A DNA stretch of 64,000 nt from positions 1 to 64,000 of the forward strand of contig NZ_JACHVP010000007.1 of the NCBI RefSeq assembly GCF_014190775.1. The letters are read 5' to 3'. The translations under genes and the position numbers were made by a program. Positions 8,490 through 18,146 of this stretch are shown piece after piece (positions within the stretch are counted from its first letter, which is position 1; each line of letters starts with the position of its first letter). The notes beneath the pieces are model-generated. The model did not search any database and was not told the DNA's origin. It saw nothing but the letters and a program-made list of their open reading frames with translations. Source of the DNA: Leifsonia aquatica. GTDB lineage: Bacteria > Actinomycetota > Actinomycetes > Actinomycetales > Microbacteriaceae.

Positions 8490-9392
8490 TCAGGCCGGGT
8501 CGGCGAGGAGGCGACGCAGGGTGGTGCGGGAGCCGGGGTCGGCGGGGTGGTCGCGGAGGGTGATGGCGGCCTTCCAGAGTGCCCAGCCGCGGGCGCGCGC
8601 CCAGGTGGCGTCGTCGAGCGCGACGGCGTCGCGGAACGCTGTGCGTGCGGGTTCGTCGAACATGGTCCAGGCGGGGACGAGGTCGCAGGCGGGGTCGCCG
8701 ACGCCGGAGGTGCCGAAGTCGATGACGGCGCTCAGGCGACCGGAGTCGACGAGGAGGTTGCCCTCGGCGACGTCCCCGTGGAACCAGACGGGCGCGGCCT
8801 CCCAGCGCGACGCGGTCGCCCGCTCCCAGATGGCGCGCGCGGCCGGCGCACGGTCGCCGAGCAGCGCGATCGCCGCGAGCGCCTCCTCGCCGTAGACGTC
8901 GGGCGGGGCACCGCGGAAGAAGTTGTGCGGGCCGGGCGCGGGGCCGTCGGTCGCATCCACTCCGCGGAGGGCGACCAGGAAGGCGCCGATGTCCCGGGCG
9001 AGCGCGATGGCCTCCACCCCGTCCGCCTCGTCGCGGGCGAGTGCGAGCGGCCGGCCGGCGAGCCAGCGGTACACCGACCACGGGAACGGGTACCCCTCGC
9101 CGGGCACGCCCGCGGCGACCGGCTGCGGGATGGGCAACGGCAGCCGGGAGGCAAGCCGCGGCAGCCACTCGTGTTCCTTCGCGACCTGGCCGGTGTAGCC
9201 TGCGGCGCTCGGGAGGCGCACGCTCAGCTCGCTCCCGAGCCGGAAGGTGCGGTTGTCCCAGCCGTCGTGCTCGACGGGGGTGATCGGGAGGTCGCGCCAC
9301 TGCGGGAACTGCGCGTCGACGAGCCGTCGCACGAGCGCCGTGTCGATCATGGGCGGCGCGTCCGGCGCGTCTCCCGGCTCAGGGCCGGACAT
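8490..9392 (-). CDS. Aminoglycoside phosphotransferase-fold kinase
   Basis: This 300-residue kinase-fold protein has the phosphotransferase catalytic loop VWFHGDVAEGNLLV (HGD with Asp as base and Asn as metal ligand) and the VIDFGTSGVGDPACDL metal-binding motif. The N-terminus has NRTFRLGSELSVRLP for nucleotide and Lys contacts. It resembles the APH family group that includes macrolide phosphotransferases, but the substrate cannot be read from sequence. It could equally act on a small metabolite. It is the last gene of a four-gene overlapping operon, with its start overlapping the previous stop by 14 bases. An internal ATG at 9350 is an alternative start. Confidence 0.82.
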   Translation of the reverse strand: MSGPEPGDAPDAPPMIDTALVRRLVDAQFPQWRDLPITPVEHDGWDNRTFRLGSELSVRLPSAAGYTGQVAKEHEWLPRLASRLPLPIPQPVAAGVPGEGYPFPWSVYRWLAGRPLALARDEADGVEAIALARDIGAFLVALRGVDATDGPAPGPHNFFRGAPPDVYGEEALAAIALLGDRAPAARAIWERATASRWEAAPVWFHGDVAEGNLLVDSGRLSAVIDFGTSGVGDPACDLVPAWTMFDEPARTAFRDAVALDDATWARARGWALWKAAITLRDHPADPGSRTTLRRLLADPA

Positions 9393-10131
9393 ACCGCAGC
9401 AGCAGGGTGCTCTCGCTCTGGAGCACGTGCGCCAACCGCAGCTCGGGCGGCACCTCGGGGGTCGCTCCCGTCGCGATCCGGGAGGCGGTGCCCGCCACGA
9501 GAGTCGGACTGACCGTCAGGCACAGCTCGTCGACGGCGCCGGCGGCGATCACGTCGCCGAAGAGGTGCGGGCCTCCCTCGCAGTGGATGCGGCCCAGACC
9601 GCGTTCCGCGAGCGCGGCGACCATCGCGGCGGGGTCGACCCGGTCGACGCCGCAGACGAGCACGTCGGCCACGGCGGCGAGGGCGTCGCGCTTCTCGGCT
9701 GGCGCGGTCTCGGCGGTGATCACGATCGGCCGCACCGGGGCGTCGGTGAAGATCCGGCTGGCGGGGTCGAGGTCGAGTCCGGCCGAGACCAGCGCGAACA
9801 CGGGCTGATCGGTCAGACCGGCCGCGACCCGGGCGCGCTGGGAGGCGCGGTCGACGCGCATCGGTCCGTAGCCTTCTGCGCGCACGGTGCCCGCGCCGAC
9901 CACGACGACGTCGCAGAGGCGACGCAGCAGGTCGAAGACGCGGTGGTCGGCGTCGCCGCCGAGCCCGGCGGACAGACCCTGCACGGTGGCGGCACCGTCC
10001 ACGCTGCTCACGAAGTTGACGCGCACCCAGGGCGAGCGCGTCGGGAGGTCGTAGAGAGCCGAGAGCTCGTCGTCGCTCAGCGCGTCCTGCGCGGGTGCGG
10101 GGAACAGGCGCCCGATGGCGGCGTCACTCAT
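9379..10131 (-). CDS. RibD C-terminal/DHFR-like pyrimidine reductase family protein
   Basis: This 250-residue protein belongs to the RibD_C (dihydrofolate-reductase-fold) family. It shows WVRVNFVSSVDGAATV, the NADPH-loop region VVVVGAGTVRAEGYGPMRV, the CEGGPHLFGDVIAAGAVDELCLTVSPTL signature and an LLLRYVRP end. RibD itself reduces the riboflavin precursor with NADPH. Here there is no deaminase domain and no other riboflavin gene, so the substrate is open. It overlaps the folP-type gene by eight bases and the kinase gene by 14, so all are probably one transcript. A pteridine or folate link is suggested by the neighbour only. Confidence 0.85.
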   Translation of the reverse strand: MSDAAIGRLFPAPAQDALSDDELSALYDLPTRSPWVRVNFVSSVDGAATVQGLSAGLGGDADHRVFDLLRRLCDVVVVGAGTVRAEGYGPMRVDRASQRARVAAGLTDQPVFALVSAGLDLDPASRIFTDAPVRPIVITAETAPAEKRDALAAVADVLVCGVDRVDPAAMVAALAERGLGRIHCEGGPHLFGDVIAAGAVDELCLTVSPTLVAGTASRIATGATPEVPPELRLAHVLQSESTLLLRYVRP

Positions 10132-11035
10132 TCGCGTCTCCCATGTTGTGCTTCAGGTAGGCGGGGGCGCGCAGGCCGAGGATGGCCTCCGTCATCCGGG
10201 TGGCGGCGACCGACGCGTGCACGTCGTGCATCCGGATGATCCGGGCCCCATTGACGATCGAGACGACGGCCGCGGCGAGCGATCCCTCCAGCCGGGCGCT
10301 GCGCGGAGCATCCAGGGTCTCGCCGATGAAGTCCTTGTTCGAGACGGCGGCGAGCACCGGGTAGCCGAGGTCGGCCAACTCGGAGAGCCGGCGGGTGAGC
10401 TCGAGCGAGTGGAGGGTGTTCTTGTTCAGGTCGTGGCCGGGGTCGATGATGATCCGCTCCTCCGGCACCCCGGCGGCCAGCGCCCGGTCGACGCGGTCGA
10501 GCAGGAACGCGGACACCTCGGCGACGACATCCCCGTACTGCGGCCGCGGGTAGACCGTGCGCGGCTCGGCGAGGCTGTGCGTGATGACGAGCGTCGCCGC
10601 GCTGTCGGCGACGACGCGGGCGAGGTCGGGATCGCTCAACCCGGTCGTGTCGTTGATGACGGTGGCCCCTGCGTCGATGGAGGCGCGCGCGACCCGCGCG
10701 TGGAAGGTGTCGACCGAGATGACGACGTCGGACCCCTCGCGCAGCCGGCTCACGACCGGCGTGACGCGCTCGATCTCGTCCTCGACGGGGACGGGGTCGC
10801 CGGGCGCGAACGGGGCGCCGCCGATGTCGACCCAGTCCGCGCCGAGCGCGACGGCCTCGAAGCACGCATCGACGGCGGCCTCCAGCGCGTACGTGCGCCC
10901 CTGGTCGTAGAAGGAGTCGGGCGTGCGGTTCACGACCGCCATGACGGCGACCTGCCGCGAGAAGTCGAAGGTGCGCTCGCCGATGGTGCGGACGGGCACG
11001 CGGAGCGGGGGCAGATAGGGCTCAGAGCGCGGCAA
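10124..11035 (-). CDS. Dihydropteroate synthase family protein, FolP2-type
   Basis: The 303-residue TIM-barrel protein aligns with dihydropteroate synthase: VMAVVNRTPDSFYDQGRTY (pterin pyrophosphate loop), VINDTTGLSDPDLARVV, IIIDPGHDLNKN, and PVLAAVSNKDFIGETL. In true FolP the second loop reads GGESTRPG, but here it is GGAPFAPGDPVPVEDEIERV. The residues for p-aminobenzoate/pyrophosphate handling are changed, as in mycobacterial FolP2 proteins, which are reported not to replace FolP1. I therefore call the fold with confidence but not the classical activity. It overlaps its neighbours by 14 and eight bases within the operon. Confidence 0.85.
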   Translation of the reverse strand: MPRSEPYLPPLRVPVRTIGERTFDFSRQVAVMAVVNRTPDSFYDQGRTYALEAAVDACFEAVALGADWVDIGGAPFAPGDPVPVEDEIERVTPVVSRLREGSDVVISVDTFHARVARASIDAGATVINDTTGLSDPDLARVVADSAATLVITHSLAEPRTVYPRPQYGDVVAEVSAFLLDRVDRALAAGVPEERIIIDPGHDLNKNTLHSLELTRRLSELADLGYPVLAAVSNKDFIGETLDAPRSARLEGSLAAAVVSIVNGARIIRMHDVHASVAATRMTEAILGLRAPAYLKHNMGDANE

Positions 11036-12239
11036 GGTCCACGCTCTCGTCCGTCAGGCGGGCGGGATCGAGGCGGTCGCCGGAGCGGATGAGGCGCTGG
11101 ATGTCGTCCTGCACGTCCCACACGTTGACGTTCATGCCGGCCACGACGCGGTCGTCGCGCAGCCAGAACGCGATGAACTCGCGCGCATCGACGTCGCCGC
11201 GGAAGACGACGCGGGCGTCCGCGGCGAGCGGTGCGTATCCCGAATACTCCATGCCCAGATCGTATTGGTCGGAGTAGAAGTACGGGATGTCGTCGTAGCT
11301 CGCGCGCTCGCCCAGGATGCTGCGCGCGGCCACGGTGCCGCCCGCGATCGCGTTGGCCCAGTGCTCGTTGCGCAGGTGGCGGCCGATGGCGGGCAGGTAG
11401 GGGTTGGCGAGATCGCCCACGGCGAAGACGTCCTCGACGGAGGTCCGCATCCCCTTGTCGGTGAGCACGCCGTTCTGGATGGTGAGGCCGGAGCGCTCGG
11501 CGACGAGCACGTCCGGGGTGGCGCCGACACCCGCGACCACCAGATCGGCGGGGATGCGCTCACCCGAGGCCAGCACGACGGCATGGCCGGCGCCTCCCTC
11601 GACCGCCGCGACGGCGCCGGTCACGAACCGCACGCCGTGGTCGCGGTGCAGCTGCTCGAACACGTCGCCGAGCACGGGGCCGATGGCGCCCGCCAGCGGG
11701 ACGCTCTGCCGGCCGACGACGGTCACGTCGTTGCCGTAGCCGCGGGCGGCGGCCGCGACCTCCATCCCGATCCACCCGGAGCCGACGACGACGACGCGTC
11801 GGCCGCCGACCTCCAGCGCCGCATAGAGCCGCTGGCTGTCCTCGATCGTCCGCAGCCTCAGCACGTCGCCGCCCCCGCTGCCGGGCACGTCGAGCGAGCG
11901 CGGCCGCGCGCCGGTCGCGAGCACCAGGCTGTCGTACGTGAGCCGCGCGCCGCCGGTGAGGAACAGCTCGTGCGCGCCGGGGTCGAACGAGCCCGCCTCG
12001 GTACCCGGCATGAACTCGACGTCGTGCTCGGGATACCACTCCCCCGGCTTCACGTAGGTGTCGCCGACATCCCCCTCGCCCTTCAGGTACTCCTTCGAGA
12101 GCGGCGGCCGGATGTACGGATGGTGCTCCTCGGCGCCGAGCAGCAGGATGCGGCCGGCGAACCCGCGCTCACGCAGCTCGACCGCGGTGGTCGCGCCCGC
12201 GAGCCCGGCCCCGGCGATGACGACGGTGGGATTCGACAT
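11022..12239 (-). CDS. FAD/NAD(P)-dependent ferredoxin reductase-like oxidoreductase
   Basis: This 405-residue flavoprotein is of the rubredoxin/ferredoxin reductase type. FAD site VVIAGAGLAGATTAVELRERG at the N-terminus, HPYIRPPLSKEYL, then the NAD(P) Rossmann motif VVVVGSGWIGMEVAAAARG near 170, the second FAD motif VFAVGDLAN, and a C-terminal reductase domain. Such enzymes pass electrons from NAD(P)H to a ferredoxin or rubredoxin, usually for a P450 or oxygenase. No partner ferredoxin is next to it. It heads the four-gene leftward operon. The ATG at 12239 begins MSNPTVVIAG; a PhoP-box-like repeat lies in the 104-bp divergent promoter region. Confidence 0.9.
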   Translation of the reverse strand: MSNPTVVIAGAGLAGATTAVELRERGFAGRILLLGAEEHHPYIRPPLSKEYLKGEGDVGDTYVKPGEWYPEHDVEFMPGTEAGSFDPGAHELFLTGGARLTYDSLVLATGARPRSLDVPGSGGGDVLRLRTIEDSQRLYAALEVGGRRVVVVGSGWIGMEVAAAARGYGNDVTVVGRQSVPLAGAIGPVLGDVFEQLHRDHGVRFVTGAVAAVEGGAGHAVVLASGERIPADLVVAGVGATPDVLVAERSGLTIQNGVLTDKGMRTSVEDVFAVGDLANPYLPAIGRHLRNEHWANAIAGGTVAARSILGERASYDDIPYFYSDQYDLGMEYSGYAPLAADARVVFRGDVDAREFIAFWLRDDRVVAGMNVNVWDVQDDIQRLIRSGDRLDPARLTDESVDLAAL

Positions 12240-12303
12240 GTCCACAGCATCCACTGATCGCACGGTCGGCGCCAGACCCTTGCGTAGGTCGCACCCCACG
12301 CGC

Positions 12304-12321
12304 TCACAGCTAAGCCACAGC
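12304..12321 (+). promoter_or_regulatory. PhoP-box-like direct repeat before phoP
   Basis: TCACAGC (12304-12310), four bases, then CCACAGC (12315-12321) form a direct repeat with an 11-base period. This is the arrangement known for mycobacterial PhoP (TCACAGC-N4-TCACAGC), with one difference. It ends nine bases before the GATACT -10 box of the response-regulator gene and takes the place of a -35 box, which fits activation and autoregulation. It also lies upstream of the divergent flavoprotein operon. Confidence 0.65.
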
Positions 12322-12330
12322 CGCCGCGCA

Positions 12331-12336
12331 GATACT
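12331..12336 (+). promoter_or_regulatory. -10 box of phoP-like gene (leaderless)
   Basis: GATACT lies seven bases before the ATG at 12344 with no ribosome-binding site and no recognisable -35 box. Confidence 0.5.
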
Positions 12337-12343
12337 AGGCACC

Positions 12344-13036
12344 ATGAACGCAGGACCACGCATTCTCATCGTCGACGACGAGCCGAACATCCGCGATCTG
12401 CTGACCACGAGCCTCCGTTTCGCCGGCTTCGCCGTGCGCGCGGTCGGGAACGGCGCGCAGGCCATCTCCGCGGTCCTCGAAGAGGAGCCAGACCTCATCA
12501 TCCTCGACGTCATGCTGCCGGACATGAACGGCTTCGGCGTCACCAAGCGACTCCGCGGCGCGGGCTACACCGCGCCCATCCTGTTCCTCACCGCGAAGGA
12601 CGACACCGAGGACAAGATCACCGGCCTCACGGTCGGCGGCGACGACTACGTCACCAAGCCGTTCAGCCTCGACGAGATCGTCGCGCGCATCAAGGCCATC
12701 CTCCGCCGCACCATGCAGGCCGACGAGGACGCCGTCATCCGCGCCGGCGAGCTCACGATGGACCAGGACACCCACGAGGTGTTCGTGGGCGACACCCCCA
12801 TCGAGCTCAGCCCGACCGAGTTCAAGCTGCTGCGCTACCTGATGCTGAACCCGAACCGCGTGCTCTCGAAGGCGCAGATCCTGGACCACGTCTGGGAGTA
12901 CGACTTCAACGGCGATGCGGGCATCGTGGAGTCGTACATCTCGTACCTGCGCCGCAAGGTGGATGCGCACTCCAGCGAGCCGCTCATCCAGACCAAGCGC
13001 GGCTTCGGCTACATGCTCAAGGCCGCCAAGGCGTGA
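12344..13036 (+). CDS. phoP: PhoP-like OmpR-family response regulator
   Basis: This 230-residue DNA-binding regulator has a receiver domain (RILIVDDEPNIRDLL; phospho-acceptor Asp55 in LIILDVMLPD; FLTAKDDTEDKI; conserved Lys in YVTKPFS) and a C-terminal winged helix (IELSPTEFKLLRYLMLNPNRVLSKAQILDHVWEYDF, VESYISYLRRKVD, RGFGYML). The sequence runs closely parallel to M. tuberculosis PhoP, including ITGLTVGGDDYVTKPFSLDEIVARI. The PhoP-box-like repeat immediately upstream supports that assignment. It is cotranscribed with, or 62 bases before, its sensor kinase. Which signal and regulon it serves here is unknown. Confidence 0.9.
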   Translation: MNAGPRILIVDDEPNIRDLLTTSLRFAGFAVRAVGNGAQAISAVLEEEPDLIILDVMLPDMNGFGVTKRLRGAGYTAPILFLTAKDDTEDKITGLTVGGDDYVTKPFSLDEIVARIKAILRRTMQADEDAVIRAGELTMDQDTHEVFVGDTPIELSPTEFKLLRYLMLNPNRVLSKAQILDHVWEYDFNGDAGIVESYISYLRRKVDAHSSEPLIQTKRGFGYMLKAAKA

Positions 13037-13083
13037 CCTCCGCCTGCGCTGCGGCGCACCGGGGGCACACAGCATGCGCTGCG

Positions 13084-13089
13084 TAGACT
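13084..13089 (+). promoter_or_regulatory. Possible -10 box of the sensor kinase gene
   Basis: TAGACT lies nine bases before the ATG at 13099, so the kinase gene may have its own near-leaderless promoter as well as read-through from phoP. Confidence 0.35.
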
Positions 13090-13098
13090 GACGGCCTG

Positions 13099-14823
13099 AT
13101 GCACTCACGCCTGCTCGACCGCTGGAACGCGATCTCCCTGCGCACGAAGATCACGGGTGTCACCGTGCTCATGCTGACGCTCGGGCTGCTCGTGACGGGC
13201 ATCGGCACCATGTCGATGCTCAAGCCGGTGCTGCTCGACCAGCTGGATGCGCAGCTCTCGGCCGCGTCGGGCGCGTCGTATCTGAACACGTACCTGTACG
13301 GGACGTCGTCGGACAGCGAGAAGATCGCGTCGGACGCCAGCCCGTCGGACTACTTCGCGGCGCTGTACGACGCGGACGGGAACCTGGTCAAGACCAACTG
13401 GACCAACATCCCGTCCTCGCACCGCCCGGCCGTGCCCGAGACGCTCAGTGTCGCCGACGGCAAGAAGCTGCCGGCCGGCGGGTACCCGCTGCAGAGCAAC
13501 GACGGTCGCACCACCTACCGCGCCCTGGCGCAGACGGTGACGCTGACGAATCCCCCGGGCGCGCTCGGCACGGCGATCGTCGCGACGACGACCACGCAGA
13601 TCGACACGGTGATGGCGAGCTTCCTCGCGATCTTCCTGGGCTTCGGCGTGATCGTGATCATCGTCGGCGCGGGGCTCACGCGCATGCTCGTGACCACGAC
13701 GTTCCAGCCGCTGCGGGAGGTGGAGCAGACCGCCGCGCGGATCGCGGACGGAGACTTCAGCCAGCGCCTCGGCGGCGCGACCCCGAACACCGAGGTCGGC
13801 CGGCTCAACCGTTCCCTCAACACCATGCTGAACCGGATCGACCGCGCGTTCAGCGACCGCGCCCGCACCATCGACCAGATGAGGCGCTTCGTCGGCGACG
13901 CCTCCCACGAGCTGCGCACGCCGCTGGTGTCGGTGCGCGGGTACGCCGAGCTATACCGGATGGGTGCGCTGCAGACCCCCGAGGACGTCGGGCAGGCGAT
14001 GGAGCGCATCGAGAAGGAGGCGATCCGGATGGGCATCCTCGTGGAGGACCTCCTGGAGCTCGCCCGCCTCGACGAGGCCAAGCCGCTCGACCTGCACGCC
14101 GTCGATCTCGTGCGCATCGCGCAGGACGCCGCGATGGATGCCATGGCCGGCTCACCCGGTCGCATCGTCACTGTGCTCACGCCGGACCCCGTGCCCGCCG
14201 CCGTGCCCTCCACCGACCCGGACGAGCCGACGCTGGACACGGTCCCGATGCCGCTCTCGGAGCTGCCGTCGAGCGCATCCGCCGCCAAGGTCTCGAACGC
14301 GACCGGGCCGATCGCGTTCGCCGGATCCGCCCTCGCGCGTCTGCGCCGGAGTCGTCCGCGTCGCGGGACCGAGCCGATCCCCATCACGACGACGGAGAAG
14401 GTCGTGCTGGCGAACCCGGCGCCCGCCGAGCCCGCCATCGTGCTCGCGGAGGAGAACAAGCTGCGTCAGGTCGTCACGAACCTGATGGGCAACGCCCTGC
14501 GGTACACGCCGGTGGACAGCCCGATCGAGATCGCCGTGCAGATCGACCACCGCACCGAGCGGGCGTCGCTGGAGGTGCGCGACCACGGCGAGGGCATCCC
14601 GCCGCAGATCCGCGAGAAGATCTTCCAGCGCTTCTGGCGCGCCGACACCTCCCGTGCCCGCGAGACCGGCGGCAGCGGCCTCGGGCTCGCGATCGTCTCG
14701 TCGATCGTGGCGGCGCACAACGGGACCGTCGACGTCTCGGAGACCGAGGGCGGCGGCGCCACGTTCCGGGTCACGCTCCCGCTGGCGGGCTCTCCGGCCG
14801 CGCCGAAGCCGCTGCAGGCGTAG
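13099..14823 (+). CDS. phoR: PhoR-like sensor histidine kinase with inserted linker
   Basis: This 574-residue membrane kinase pairs with the regulator upstream. Transmembrane segments lie at about 17-38 and 172-196, enclosing an extracytoplasmic sensor of about 130 residues. HAMP follows (PLREVEQTAARIADGDF), then the DHp H-box VGDASHELRTPL with His270, then the ATPase N-box NLMGNALRYTP (Asn465), DHGEGIP and GGSGLGLAIV. Between DHp and the N-box there are about 75 extra residues (365-440), rich in Pro, Ser, Ala and Thr with a basic patch RLRRSRPRRG. Ordinary kinases lack this. Whether it regulates ATPase access is unknown. Confidence 0.92.
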   Translation: MHSRLLDRWNAISLRTKITGVTVLMLTLGLLVTGIGTMSMLKPVLLDQLDAQLSAASGASYLNTYLYGTSSDSEKIASDASPSDYFAALYDADGNLVKTNWTNIPSSHRPAVPETLSVADGKKLPAGGYPLQSNDGRTTYRALAQTVTLTNPPGALGTAIVATTTTQIDTVMASFLAIFLGFGVIVIIVGAGLTRMLVTTTFQPLREVEQTAARIADGDFSQRLGGATPNTEVGRLNRSLNTMLNRIDRAFSDRARTIDQMRRFVGDASHELRTPLVSVRGYAELYRMGALQTPEDVGQAMERIEKEAIRMGILVEDLLELARLDEAKPLDLHAVDLVRIAQDAAMDAMAGSPGRIVTVLTPDPVPAAVPSTDPDEPTLDTVPMPLSELPSSASAAKVSNATGPIAFAGSALARLRRSRPRRGTEPIPITTTEKVVLANPAPAEPAIVLAEENKLRQVVTNLMGNALRYTPVDSPIEIAVQIDHRTERASLEVRDHGEGIPPQIREKIFQRFWRADTSRARETGGSGLGLAIVSSIVAAHNGTVDVSETEGGGATFRVTLPLAGSPAAPKPLQA

Positions 14824-14846
14824 GGGCGGCGCGCGCGCTCCGCGGC

Positions 14847-15050
14847 GGCGACTGCGGTCGCACGGGACGTGTGCGGCGTGGCGACGCGCCGCAGTCGTCC
14901 CGAGACGCAGCAGTTGCGCGGCCTCCGCCGCAGACGGTTTCGGGGCGTGCCGAACGCGACCCGGCGCCGTCGCGGTGGCGACTGCGGTCGCACGGTACGT
15001 GTGCGGCGTGGCGACGCGGCGCAGTCGTCCCGGGACGCAGCAGTCGCGCG
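14847..15050. repeat. Pair of 74-bp direct repeats, 130-bp period
   Basis: The stretch 14847-14920 recurs at 14977-15050 with four differences by eye. Each copy contains an inverted repeat (GACTGCGG and CCGCAGTC arms in copy 1), so each could form a hairpin. The pair fills the tail-to-tail gap between the sensor kinase gene and a lipoprotein gene, and copy 2 ends three bases from the lipoprotein stop. No coding signal is seen in 14824-15053. A REP-like family or a double terminator are both possible. Confidence 0.7.
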
Positions 15051-15053
15051 CGA

Positions 15054-16115
15054 TCAGAGCTTCGCGGCGACCCACTGGACGATGGCGAGCGAGCGCGTGT
15101 CGTCGGGATCGCTCGAATGGAACTCGACCCAGCGCGACCCGACCATCGCGTCGACGGACGCGAACGACGTGCCCTCCACGGTCCCGCTCCAGACGAGGGC
15201 CGGGACCTGGTCGCCCTTGACCGTCATGAGCTCGCTGCGCGCGCTCGGGTCCTGAGCGAGCACGGCGGCGCGGAGCTGCTCGTATGCGGCCGCGGTGCCC
15301 GGGAGGACCGACAGGGTGCCGAGGTAGGTGCCGCTTCCCGTTCCGCTGTCGTCGGTCGGCTGGAACTGGCAGAGCGTCACCCCCGGCGCGAGGATGACGC
15401 CGTCGGCGATGCGGAAGGTCGGCTCGTCCGCCAACGTCGTCACGCCGGGGAGGGCGAAGGCGGTTTGCAGCTCCGCGCGCAGGTCGGCGGCAGCGCAGTC
15501 GAGGGGTGCTCCGGCCTGGGGCGTCGGGTCCTTCGCGAGCGCCGCCGTGACCGGCGGCAGCATCCGCTGCACCACGTCGTGGAAGCCGGCCTCGGTGAGC
15601 CCGGGCGCCGACGTGTCGAGGACGACGGACAGCCAGGCATCCGCCACGAGGACGTTGGTCAGGCAGGAGACCGTGGGAGCCAGCGCACAGTTTCCGCCGA
15701 GCGAGACCCCGCCCTCGTAGTCCGCTCCCGGCGTGGCGACGCTCGGATTCGCCTCGGAGAGCGTCTTCCAGGCGGCAGCCGCATGCGGGAGGACCTGAAC
15801 CGTCAGCGTGTCCTCGCCGTGCTTCCAGCGGCAGGAGGAGCCGCCGACCGCCGGGAGCGCCAGCGGCCCGGCAGCAGCGACCGTCTGCGTGATCCCGGGA
15901 GGAGTCGCCACGACGGAGGCGTCAGCGCCGAGGAGCACGCTGAGATCGGCACTGCTGACGGTGGCCGGGCAGTCCAGTGCGAACGCGGCGGGGGTGGCCG
16001 TCCGTGTCGGGGTGGAGGTCGACGCTCCCGGCACCGGGATGCCGAGCGCGGAGCAACCGCTCAGTGCGAGAACCGCGGCCACCGCGGTGACACCCATCAA
16101 GCGGGCCCCCGACAT
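15054..16115 (-). CDS. Lipoprotein of unknown function
   Basis: This 353-residue secreted protein starts MSGARLMGVTAVAAVLALSGCS, a lipoprotein signal with the lipid-anchored Cys at about 21. A Thr/Pro linker and a region of two similar-sized segments follow, each with conserved-looking Cys residues (FALDCPA, SCRWK, NCALAPTVSCL, PLDCAAAD, TLCQFQP), which suggests disulphides outside the membrane. I do not recognise a family. The ATG at 16115 follows a GGAGG at good spacing. Its promoter region (16116-16232) shows nothing distinctive. Confidence 0.75.
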   Translation of the reverse strand: MSGARLMGVTAVAAVLALSGCSALGIPVPGASTSTPTRTATPAAFALDCPATVSSADLSVLLGADASVVATPPGITQTVAAAGPLALPAVGGSSCRWKHGEDTLTVQVLPHAAAAWKTLSEANPSVATPGADYEGGVSLGGNCALAPTVSCLTNVLVADAWLSVVLDTSAPGLTEAGFHDVVQRMLPPVTAALAKDPTPQAGAPLDCAAADLRAELQTAFALPGVTTLADEPTFRIADGVILAPGVTLCQFQPTDDSGTGSGTYLGTLSVLPGTAAAYEQLRAAVLAQDPSARSELMTVKGDQVPALVWSGTVEGTSFASVDAMVGSRWVEFHSSDPDDTRSLAIVQWVAAKL

Positions 16116-16232
16116 GAATCCTCCGTCGTATTCTCCGCAGTGCATGTGCCGCCGCTGCTCTCCTGGCCAGGGTATCCATCGACCGCTATCGCGCATCCAC
16201 GGCACGCAGAACGGTGCCGTATCGAAACGACG

Positions 16233-16264
16233 AGAGGGCGCCTCCCCGAAGGGAGACGCCCTCT
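16233..16264 (-). terminator. groEL transcription terminator hairpin
   Basis: Two 14-base arms, AGAGGGCGCCTCCC (16233-16246) and its near-complement (16251-16264), enclose a four-base loop with a single mismatch or wobble pair. The hairpin lies 36 bases past the groEL stop. Confidence 0.75.
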
Positions 16265-16299
16265 GCGTCAGTGCGTGAGAAGACTCGACGCGGCGGGAC

Positions 16300-17989
<1,690 letters not shown>

Positions 17990-17993
17990 AGCG

Positions 17994-18022
17994 ATTCTGG
18001 CACTCGCTGCGGTCGAGTGCAA
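17994..18022 (-). promoter_or_regulatory. Promoter of groEL
   Basis: TTGCAC (18022-18017) and CAGAAT (17999-17994) are separated by 17 bases on the minus strand. The predicted start lies at the edge of the perfect CIRCE. Confidence 0.55.
17998..18022. promoter_or_regulatory. Second, degenerate CIRCE-like operator
   Basis: GCACTC (18000-18005), nine bases, GAGTGC (18015-18020) keeps the CIRCE core and spacer length exactly, though the outer bases differ. It overlaps the -35 box of groEL, so the promoter would be flanked by two HrcA sites. Confidence 0.6.
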
Positions 18023-18066
18023 GACGAGGGAGGGAGGCGTCACCACGCTGTGACGGCGGGACGAGC

Positions 18067-18125
18067 GTGCGCGGGGCGTCGATGCCCCGCGCACAGGAGA
18101 GCGCCGCCCCGTCGGGGCGGCGCTC
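18067..18125 (-). terminator. Tandem GC hairpins downstream of cold shock gene
   Basis: A 12-bp stem (18099-18110 with 18114-18125, loop GTC) is followed by an 11-bp stem (18067-18077 with 18084-18094, loop six bases). Both are perfect. They lie just after the 3' end of the cold shock gene and upstream of the groEL promoter, and probably insulate the two. Confidence 0.6.
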
Positions 18126-18146
18126 CTCTCGTCGAATCGCTGGGTT

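Noticed and set aside
18040-18054. Inverted TCACCACGCTGTGA near groEL, looking like another regulator site.
   Set aside because: The arms are short and imperfect, and it lies upstream of the promoter with no second copy.
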